This document shows, one piece after another, positions 37,241 through 49,200 of a stretch of DNA of 64,000 nt. The notes beneath the pieces were generated by a model, which saw only the letters and a program-made list of their open reading frames with translations, was not told the DNA's origin and searched no databases. Every line of letters starts with the position of its first letter. The stretch's first letter is position 1. The stretch is from Bugulina stolonifera. Lineage: Eukaryota; Bryozoa; Gymnolaemata; Cheilostomatida; Bugulidae. Made by a program: the position numbers and the translations under genes. Where the stretch lies: NCBI GenBank assembly GCA_935421135.1, contig OW285191.1, forward strand, positions 10,653,700 through 10,717,699. Reading direction: 5' to 3'.

Positions 37241-40200
37241 TTACATCTCAGAAGTGACTGGATCATAGCCAGAGTTGCTATTCATGACACAGCAAGATCT
37301 GTGAAGCATGCTATTACTAGAAGCTATCTTCCCATTATTAGAAGGATGGCGACACAGTCCATCTATGTAGGAGCCATTAGCACAGGGCAGGTTATTCATT
37401 TGACAGACACCATAAAAATCACTGGCTAACTCACAGGCTACAAACAGTAACAATTATAGTTTAGAATTATGGCTAGTTTTATCTTCTGTGATGTCAAAAC
37501 CAAAAGTAGAAAGCACATCATTCTGGGTTGCAGACAGCCTACCCTACAGGTAGGCGTTTTTTCTCACCCGTGTGACATCTTGTACATTGTATATGCTACA
37601 TCTACTTCAAATGAGAATTTGCTGATTAATCGACTACGGACTGACGAATGTTCAGCCAAAAGCGCTCATGAGGTAGTGAGAGGACAACTTCACATTCATC
37701 ATGTCAAGTCGAGTTTCTTATTAGTTCTTGGTATTATTATCTATTACAACATATAAATATATTACAACATGGAGGTCTAACGCAATCATGTCACAATTAT
37801 CCACATGATGCTGATTGTTTTGTTTTTGTGGACTAATTTACTTACGTGTTCCATTATACCTTGATGGTGGACGGGGCTTGAACACAGGCTAGAAAATATA
37901 AATGTGATATTGTATGACCTTGAAAGATTATCCAATCAGAATCAATTTAGCGCCAGCAACTTCAAAGACCATTGAAATATATAATATAATCGTTGGCCGT
38001 CTCTGAAGCTGTTCGCTTCAAACTTAGGGAAGGACAACTACAAATCACAAGAATTGCATGAGAGCATAATTCCAATTTACTGCACTTTTTCGTAAACTGA
38101 CCTCAACATCAACTTCTCGGCTGAAACTCAAGCAGGTATTAATGACACCTCTGGCACCATCAAAGGATGCAAACCAAACTTGAGCATATTCCGAACACTG
38201 AAGGTTGGAGAATTTTCTCGGCAGCGTGTGTAGTTCGCAGTGGTGTGCCACGGATCTCAGGACGTCCACTATATACTCCCTGGCACATTCTGGGTTCCTG
38301 TCACACTCCACAAAGTCTAAAAAATATTACATACAAGCATGTATATAATACAGTGTAACTGTAAGGGTATGCAACGGTGCACACTTTGTTGGTGGAGAAC
38401 AGCAATAGAAAAACAAATGCATATGAGATATTACATGTATATGGTATGAGTATATACACTGTATATATTGTAGTGATGACTATATAAACTTGTAGGTCTA
38501 CAAATTGGCTAAGATTCACTTCGGCGTCACATGCAATTCAAAATATCTGCTCTGATCTCAGAACAGCTAGTTAAAAGCTTGATAAAAGTTGGACTATAAT
38601 GCAATACAAATTTTTAAAGCCTGAGTTCCATGACAACCTTTGTTAGTAGGGTGGACTGTTTGTGAGATAGTCCTTAAGATGGGTGGGCTGTCTTGTGATT
38701 TAGTCCACAAACCTTACCTTCAAAGGTTCTGTTTGGATTAATAGTTGTCCAGTAATATTCAACTAGAGAGTAATTCCCGCACCGACTGAAAAGATTTTCA
38801 GGGTCACATTGCCGAGGTTCATACACTCGAGCGTACTATAAATAGAAATTTATCTGTTATATAAAATGCATGTATCCTCTGAATCTGTACTATGTCAGTA
38901 AAAGAATTTTGCTTTTGATATTTTAGCTCATATAAAATGTTTTAAGGTAGAACATAATGTTATTTACTCACTTGGGCAGCAAAGTCATCAATGCAATCGG
39001 CAGTCAAAACATCCATGTTTGGGTGGTCAGCCTCCATAGAGATTGTGTTGGGTACAGCTGAAATGTAAATATAGTAGATAATTTAATTTCTGAATTGCTG
39101 CTTGTTTATTTACTTTTTAGACTCTAAAGAACTGATAGCCATTAATTCTAATAAATTCATTGTTTTGTATTATCTTGTTGGAATTGTAAAATTTTATTAT
39201 TTGAATTGAATAACAGTAAACTCTAATTGTGATGCCTGTGATGTCACTTTTATAAGGTGCAGTATTTATAGTTTGAGAACAGCTTTTTTTTGTCAAAACT
39301 GAATAATAACGTTCTGGCAATGTACAGTTATCCACTGTTATATAACTTACCTTCCCAGGTGAACACCCAGCCTGGGTAGCTGGTCTCCCTGTCGGAAAAG
39401 AAATCAACTTCTACCCAGTAGGTAGGGAGGATAAAGGATAGCCCCTTACTAATTTTTCCACACAGATAATAGAACTCATCTATGTCACTATAAATCTACA
39501 AGAAGTCAAGTGTTTCATGGTAAACTGTAAATTCTCATAGGAATGTGTATTTTATATTGAATATGTTCAACTACACTATTTATTATGTACAGTGTACACG
39601 TACACATTTTGTACTAGTACATCATATTATATAAATATACATAGTAGGCAAACTTTTTATCATACGATGATGCTGTATACTATGTTTGTACATGACGTAT
39701 TATGTTGCTTTTTAAAATTTAAGACAGATACTTGTAGATAAAAGTTCAGTTACTTACTAGTAATACGTCTGCACAGCTGATGTTTGGGTGTAGATTTGGT
39801 TCGGGATTAGCTACATTTGGACCATAGTAATCATCTATATAAGCGTCTGCAGTAAATGTGACCTTGATGTATTGTGTAGGGTCAACCACGATGGTCCACA
39901 TACAGTAGGCAAATAGGTAGTAAAATCGAGGGTAGTTTATTGGAATTACTACACCTTGTGAGACGTTGTTAGAGGTGAAACCACAGATACTGCAGCAACC
40001 CCATTCGTCAGATCCACTGGGGCAGTCAGGAAATCCGTCACATATTGAGTAGTAGGGTACACAGGGATTATGTTCAGAGCTCTCATTGGGCTCCACAATC
40101 CTACAATATATAAGTAAAGATAATATAATATAGTATTATTTTGTCAAAGTGATATGCTACAGTGTATTTGGGCATATCCATAATTAGTCGCGGGACATTC

Positions 40201-43200
40201 AGAGGATATATATGTGGATTTCTCCAAAAGTTTTCATGTTAAGGACACAAAACTTGCCCAAATACTTGATAAGAGCATGTTATTATATGTTATGAAGCCA
40301 ATTTGCGTTTAACTCCAATTAGTTGGCAAAAAAATATGGCTATATGCGTCAGTCGTGGGACATCACACAAATGTAAAAATTCCACCCAACAATATAGTGT
40401 TACATTTTTCTCTGATTTGACTGCTTTAATTAGATTGATTTTTGTCTTATCAGAGAGTTAAGAGAATGCCTCATGTTATGAACTATTTTTCTAGTTGTGC
40501 TATCTTTATTAAGGCCCATGCTCATGATCTGGAATTGTTAGTCGCGGGACGTGTAAATGTTAGTCGTGGGACGTGTGTGAATAATCATTAGATTAACTTA
40601 GTGCGGGTGGTTTTATTTAATCCAAACAAAGTTTTTATTAACATAAAGAAGTTAGAATATCCATAAACTGCTAAACATAAACTATAGAAGAGCTTACGAA
40701 GCTGTTATGCGATTCAATCTGCTGTAACATGTAAACGGTCAAACTTTGGTAAATGGCTAAATATGAACTAAGGTCTATGGAATAGTTCACATGTGCAGCT
40801 CTTCCAAGATGTCTTCTGCAGCCACTCTGGCTGTTCTTATATGTGCATCATAAAAACTGTGCCTTTTTGTTGGAAGTTTTGCAACTACAGAGATCTCTAT
40901 TGCACCCGAAGTAAGCGATGCAACGTGATGAATCTTTTGAAGAGCGGGTATAGATCGAACATTCTCCCACCTTTGGTTCAAGAAATCCCTGTTCCCATTT
41001 ATCTTGGCTGTAGCTACATGGATGATCTTTGTGCTCTTGCTGTACTTGTGGGCTGCGTTGTAAAAGTCTTCAGCATTTGAGACAATCTCTTTTCTTGATC
41101 TAACAAGGCGCCACACCAGAGGTTTTCCCGATCCACCAATCCCATCTACCGCACCCTTTCCATGGGATGTCGCAAAATAGTTCCACTCTAAATGTTCAAA
41201 GTCGTGGGTCACTTTGAAGTAGTTGAGGTTTGAGAGTAGAAATCTCTGTTTAAATTGCGATGCAGCACCATCTGAGAAAATGGACACCGAGTTGACATGT
41301 GGGCAACATTCCTTTAGATCAGTGAATAATGTGTCCATAAAAGCGTGTACAGCATACTTATCATGCTGCAAATAATCGCTAGTGATGCAATATGATTGGT
41401 GAAAATCTTAGGCCCAAATACAGCATGTGAATACAGTAACCTGTCTGTATGTGAAGTGTGCGGCTTGAATTTCATGCTGGAAAGCTGTCTGGTAATTTTC
41501 AGCCAAGTCGACTTGAATAACGCATTCTTTGTTGTTGAGATTTTGGCGCTTCTTTTCAAAATAACAAGCTTGCTGATTTTTGCAATATACATGGGCTAAG
41601 TATTGAGGCCAGAGATTCATTAGTTTGTTTAGTGCTTCTTCTGCTGATCCTTAACCTTAACCTCGAGCTTTTGTGACTAAGCATCCCGCTGTTTCTGTTT
41701 TCTTTGACGTTCATATTCTCTATAGCGCTGTAGTTCGTCTTCTGACATGTCTTGCTTTCTCTTTGCTCTGGAAACCTTAGATTGTTCTGCTTTGGTTTGT
41801 TTGTACAATTCATATTTTGCTGTATCTAGTTTTATTCTGTTTTTATAGTTTCTTTGTCGATCAGCTCCTGCTTTAGGTCTTGCCATGTTGACAACAGAAC
41901 TACTTGTGAGCAACTAAGTGATATGTTGCGTTATGCTCAATGTAATGACATGATGTTCTAGAATTGTCTTTAAACCATTGCATCATATTTGTAAAATGTC
42001 ATAAACATGATATGATTCAACAGGAAGTATATTTTGTCCATGCTTAGAGCAATCATTAACAATCCTAGTAGACTCTAGGGGTGTCCCGCGACTGACATGT
42101 CCCACGACTAACCGCACAATGTAAGAAATTTTCATGTCTGAGAAAAAATATTTCTAACCATCAATTGTTGCAAGTAGAACCAAGTAAAAACAGATTATTG
42201 TCTAAATTGGTTTGGCAGTAAAAGCATTAGAAACTTTTTTGTACATATTTTGTTAGTCGTGGGACACTGAGTGAGGCTTGACCTATGAGGAGCACACAGA
42301 CCTCATTATTTTCTGTGGTGATTGCAAGGTGGGGGAATCTCAAGAAGACATAGGTAGCTTTTGTTGTGATGCATGTATGAAAATGTATCATTTTACGAAG
42401 TCAAGCTATCACCCATTTAATAATCACCCAAATTACATGCATATTTTTACTTGTAAACTATCTAAGGGTTGACACACCACGGATGAAAATTGAGAGGATA
42501 TAGAATGTTTGGCTATGAAAATTTGGTAAATATAGGATATTGTTAGTACATTCAGAGCATTGTATTTGGATAGAAATGAAAATATAGTTTTGCTGTATTT
42601 TTCATTTATTTATGGACATGCCCATTTATTATTACAAAATATTTCACCGTATCTGCATATGATTATGAAATATATTTTAATTTTTACTGATGTCTCTAAC
42701 AATAGTATATATACTATTGTTAGAGACATCAGTAAAAATATATACTGTGTCTAATCCTTGGTAAGATAATGCTGTAATGTATAAGTATGTCTAGTAAGAA
42801 TATTATACGCATATATACAGTATATCTAACAATGTCGTATATTACAGGGTATATTATCATGATATATTACAGGGTATATTACTATGATATATTACAGGGT
42901 ATATTACTATGATATATTGCAGGGTATATTACTATGATATATTACAGGGTATATTACTATGATATATTACAGGGTATATTACTATGATATATTACAGGGT
43001 ATATTACTATGATACATTACAGGGTATATTACTATGATATATTAAGGAGCTGCCGTGGCCTAGTGGTTAGGGCTCTGGACTTTCATGTGGGAGTCCCAGG
43101 TTCAATTCCCATAAGGGTCATTGGTGGTGTTAGCAAGGGCATCCAACCTTATAGTGCTCCTATGCTACTTCAGTAACTTGTGCCTTCTCCACCCCTAATT

Positions 43201-46200
43201 AGAAAAAATGCGGATCTCTTTAGATCAATGCTTTCTTACCTGGGATTAATAGTGGGAAGTAAAATTGGTAAGTTTTTTTTTTATTACTATGATATATTAC
43301 AGGGTATATTACTATAATATATTACAGTGGGTCTAGCAGTGTAGTATATTATAGTTAATTTAGTAACATGATATAATATTACATTGCATCAAGTACTATA
43401 ATAAAGTGTAACTCACCCATCCACACATCTGTTGTGGTCGAGTGGACATCGACAGTCTGCTTCATCGGATTCGTCTGAACACTGTGTATGGTAATCGCAG
43501 TGTTCAATTCCTGAGTAACACATAAACATGAATGGAAAATCCATGTTGGTACCATCTGCACATTTCATTTCAGTCCCATAGCAGTCTCGAACTATAAAAA
43601 TGCACTACGAATGTTAGAAGATACTTGCTATTCAATTTCTTAACGGAATTGCTAAAAATGTACAGATCATTTGAGTATTTTTAAGGAGTCTTTTTCTGCT
43701 GAAGGTTTTCAGCTAATAATTATTTAGACATAGTGGAAGAGTGCTGTTATTGTACTGTTTGTGTATGTATAATATAATTATATTACTATTGCAGTTCTGG
43801 TCTGGAAGGGTAGGCGTTACGTCATTTGAAATGCATTCCCCTCTGTAGCACCATTTGCCAGGTGCGCACTCTGTCCCATCTAATGCAGGAAATACAGTTC
43901 CATTAGTCAGGCAGTTGCCCGATGACAACGGATCCATACAATAGAGTACAGAGCAGATGCCTATTTGTTCCTAGAAGACAAAACATGGGAAACAGCTATA
44001 ATAGTCATTAAAATATAATCTTTGGACACACATATTAAGTAGTGCGGAATATAAAAACGTTGTCTTTTGATGTCCGAGTATAGAAAATACAATGATACTG
44101 TTAACTAGAAAAGAAGTTTGTACTTAATTTTAAAACTCTCCAAACGGCATAAACTTGCAGCAGTTGTTTAATAGCTAAATCGATAAGCTCATAGATTACA
44201 ATATTATCATACATCAACACAGTGATCAGTTCCATATTGAATGTTACATTGATCATCGGCGGTATAGAGTTCTCCTGGTAAAGAATCAGCCATCGGTGAG
44301 TTTACCACAATAGAACCTTCCTCAAACAAGCATGATCTATTGCCACTACAATTGTGTAGAGAAATGTACATGTATTTCAACAGGTACTGCAGAATTGACT
44401 ATGTAAAGAAAAGCATGTGAAGAGCAGTGTTCTATGTAATATATGCCATTTTGCAACAAGAATGTGGTTGCAAACAAAAATGACCTCTAATGAATATACA
44501 AATCAGCTTTTTGGAAACATTGTTGGAATGCAATGATGAAACCTTTAGGTTTTGCTCTGCCTTAACCCAATAGATCAAAATCCAAGGTACATAAAGTGTG
44601 CTTGCATGTGATGAATCAACAGAGTGCTAGCTTTCTAACGATTTGCTAGATCTTTAGTAGTAAGAGTATTATTCAGCATAGAGGTTCCGGAGTTTGTGTA
44701 TTTCGGCACTGGCACTACTAATAATTATATTACAACAAAGGTTTTGCCAGCTAAAATAAAAATGTACCGCATTTTGATTCAACATTGAACAGAGAAATTA
44801 TATTTGTGCATTTATACCTGCTAAGTACAGCATAGAGATTTCTCTGCGAGCAGCAAGAGAAGAAGAATTGGTTCATTAAATTCCCAGTTCTGTTTTTATT
44901 CCAAGTCATGATATGGTTGTCATCGTCACACAGTGTAGGTCGGAAATCGTCAAAACCGTCGTACTCAACACCGATACTGGAAATAGTACACAGATTTACA
45001 CACAAAGTAAGCTAAGTCCTAAGCATGGATACTCATTAGGCAATGACAATAATGTGAAGTTGTCTTCTCCCTCATTTCTTTCATTGGTTAAAATGCAATA
45101 GGAGAGGGCAACTTCCATTTGGAAAAACCAGCATGAGTAAAGAGCTTGTGAGAAGTCATTTTTACTTTCTCCAAACTGTGTGGCACCCATACTACACAGA
45201 ATTGGAGTACAATTATAAAGAGTGCTGTCTGAAACATTTTAACCAAGATGTAATACAACATTTATATTATATCTTGTCTCAAATGGCGGCGGTGTTGAAC
45301 TAGTTACCTGAGACTAATGACTTGGGTCAGAGAGTTTATGAGTGAACTTGGAGCTGAGTAACCCTCATATACAGCCCAGGAACCACCCATCTCACACATT
45401 CTGTATGGGTGAACATCACCTAAAATATTATATCTTTCTTCTGTCATGGCGTGGTACGACGTAGTATGGCATTATAACACAGCACAGCGAGGCATGATGG
45501 AATAACATATCTCTATATACATGCATTACTCCAACACAATGGTTACCATCTATTTTACTAAACCTGCAAACAGATGTGCTGTTTATCCAAAACCACTAAA
45601 TTGTACATATTACTACCTGAACAAATGGATGATATTATGTAAGGAAGCAAAAGCTGAGATAGCCTTGATTCTTGTGTGGGGAAAGTTATCTTCTCATTTT
45701 ATTTTATCTAAGTTCCAATCTCATGGTTATAAGAGCTAAAGCTACCTATTATGGTGATAGAGAATATTCATCATATGCATACAATTTTACTTTCATTCAT
45801 GTTGCCAGGGTAAAATGAGTGCCTGTAACAGTGTAATGCATGATGTTGTGTGGTTTGAAATTACCTCTGTGACTTGAAGCCATGCTGGGATCATCCGCAA
45901 AGAACAGGTCATTTCTAAAACATACATATAAAATTATTTTTTGGCTCATTTGTTTTAAGACAGAGAACTTCCTGCTAGCAATTATCAAGATCATCTCAAC
46001 TCAATCTAAAAATATGTAGAAAATGTTAAGCGGCTTTTCAAACACTGCTTGATAATTAGATGATATTTTGAAGTGTAAATTGTAGATACACTCTAGTACA
46101 TCAGCATGGGTTAATGAGTGCACGTCAGTACAGATCTGAACCTTATATACTACTGAAACTTTATATCAGTTCGCTGGTATACTATTTCTTATGTAATACT

Positions 46201-49200
46201 TTACCCAGTTAGTAGGATGACGAAATCGCTTTGAGGAAAGTAGGTGGTACCTTCTGACGTTAGCAGCCAACTCTGAAACCTGAAACCTAGTTGCTCCACA
46301 TCCAGTCCAGTTCGATTACTCATAAGATCAACTCGGTGATTCTCCACTAAATCGGGGAGCTGGTTGTCATGCTGTAAGTGAATGAGAACTTGGTGATGTA
46401 GATAAATCAATCAGTTATGCTTTGAATTATGGGTAAGAAAAGTTTACGATTATGCGGCTTATAAAAATTGAAACTTGAATGTAGAATTTAAGAAAGGCAA
46501 GTACGTTATCAACAAGCAGGTATATTATATGTACATAGAGTAAGTAATAGTAAAGCATAAAATAACTTACAGCAAGTACAACTATGGTTGTTAAGACTAC
46601 AGAGAGTTGTACGTCTTCATTTTGCATTCCTTGGAAGTTTCGATTAATCTGTGATTAAAAAAAATGATTTTGTCACAAATAATGCAGTATAGAAGAATTA
46701 GAGAAAGTTCCAATTCAGAATGGTTTCCATGGTTACCAAGCAGCATGTGTGAGTAACAAATATTGTGCAGAATATACAGAAATTCTTCACAGAAATCACA
46801 AGTTAAAGCCTTAAGAGGGTAAACAGACTAGTTGACGCCGGTTTAAAATATTCCTCCCTGAATAACACCGGCATGTAACCCAGTTTGTTAGTATTATTCT
46901 ACCAGTTAAGAGAATGAAAGTTGTGTTCTCTCGCCTGTAACGTAATTTCAACAGCAGAGCATAAAGTAATAAAGCGTAACTTTTAACTTACCCCTTGTAT
47001 TATCTGCCCGAAATAAATCCTTAAGTCGTATCCAACATCATCCGACTGCCTGATAGACTCTCGTTTACTGCTGCTGAATTCAGTGTATAGACTGTAGTCG
47101 ATGAGAAGGCCTATCTCTATGGTACCGTTTACAGGGTTTATTATCACTGGCTCATGGGGATGACCTATATGCCTCTTCTGTCGACTCTTTGCTGCTGATG
47201 TTCCTACAGCGGTCACAATGATACATGTAATAACATGTTATTTCACTCAGATAATGTGGTGGCATCTTTGAACTGAGTAGTTTACACAAAGGCACGGGTT
47301 GAAAATGGATAATTTTATTTACATTGTAAATAACATTGTAACAAAATTAAAGCTGTAATAAAGCTTAATTTATTTTAATAGACTGTGATCTAAATGACTG
47401 TCTCTTTTTAATAGTCTAAGGTCCTGAACGGCATGTTCTATAAGCAATAATGGCTTTATGCGTTATACCTTTATTCAAGTAACTCACTATATTATTTACA
47501 ATAGGCCAAATTTTATTGCAACATTGATGCTTTTTTTGACGCTATCTTGTGATACCCCAGTGGACGGTTTGCAGGCAAACCCTGAATCAAAATGATTAAA
47601 GTTTTGAGTCACCCATTCTATAAGGTACTTCCTACAGTTTGCTTCACATCTATACAAATATTCAGCATTACAATTCAATATGATAATTTTTGTGATATCA
47701 AGCAACATGAGTTTGCCATCAATGCTAAGTTATATTTTGCTTGTCGAAATATTTTTATAGATAAAATATGAGTTTATTGTTGTAACAACATTTTTTCATG
47801 GTAACATGTCCCAATCGTCAGACAGCAACGATATAAAAAAGGCTTTTTTATATCAATGTTGTCTCATGATTGGTAATGTACATGCTACAATGAAACAGTG
47901 TTGTAACAACAATAAACCTGCTCAGTTATTAAACTTCCGCACTATTTTAGAACTTGCATACATGTAAGTTGTATATTTTATTGTGATTGTACGTGCACGT
48001 CTACATTGTGAAGCATTTGCCACAGAAATTGCAAAATATCTGATAAAGTCTAGGTCATAGTTCAGGTACACGAAATAATGCTGGGTTACATGTAATGTAA
48101 ATTATGTGCTATTGAGACCCACAATTTTCTAGGCAAGTCATATATGGTAATATTATGGTGATATGGTGACAGCATTAAAGCTGTTTGCAAGTTTTACAAA
48201 AAGCATAAAAAAGTGCAACCCTTAAACTGATTGATAAGGCTTCACTTGTAGGGTACTATCAATGTACATAAATTATGGTGTCTAGATGGGGAAGTTCACT
48301 ATAGTCATTGTTTTACTAGTTGAAAATCAAGACATCGTTTTGGCATTGTAAGCTGGAACACGTATAAAGAAGAGGGAGTAGCAATTCAATATATAAATCC
48401 CTCATTTGACAATCCATGTACAAAGTGTGACAATTTTTTAGGCTGATTGATCTAAATTACAACACAAACTTAAACACTGGAGTTATACACATGTATACAT
48501 CAAGTTAGAACTTCAATAATTAAATGCATATCACAACGCAATGTAGTGTCCATTCCTAATCATATCAGATCTACTCTTGCTCATTATTGCAAGAATTGCA
48601 GAATTTTTCACGTGCGACTGTATACAAAACTAATACACAAAAGTGGCAGTACTGCAATATACATTATTGAACTAAAACATAGGCTAATCATATATTATTA
48701 ATATTGGTTTCTGTTAAGATAATAGTAAGGAACAAATGTGACAACAGTCTTGAGCTCTTAGTGTAGTACTTGCACTAAAATTTATAGGCGTAGCCTGTGG
48801 CCCAACACTGATTAGAGTATTGACACAAATAGTTTGTACAGTTCTAAGTTATCCTGACCTTCAAGAGTGTTGAGAGATTTTTTCTTCACTTTGTTTTGAT
48901 ACTCACTCTGTCGTTGAGAAATTGTCTTCTCCTAGAAATACAAGTAAATACATGTATATATACTGGAAAATGTTAGTGCAAGCAAGTGATGAATAATAAG
49001 ACGAAACGCATTTTTTTAGTCAACAAAAGTAAAAAATGCGTCTCGTCTTATTATCCATGTATATATACTCGTAATACACTTCAGGGTTACTCATAATCTA
49101 TTGGGATCCTGACTATGTCACTAACGACACACACACACATTCAGCTATCTTAGGTATTAGAAAATATTTTTGTACTGAGTAAAATTCATTTGATCATAGA

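Noticed and set aside
44996..45190. Possible extra exon of the ADAMTS-like gene between exons 8 and 9
   Set aside because: Exons 8 and 9 join in phase directly, and the intervening open frame has no acceptor/donor pair or reprolysin-like motif. It was examined because it would fall where HExxH should be.
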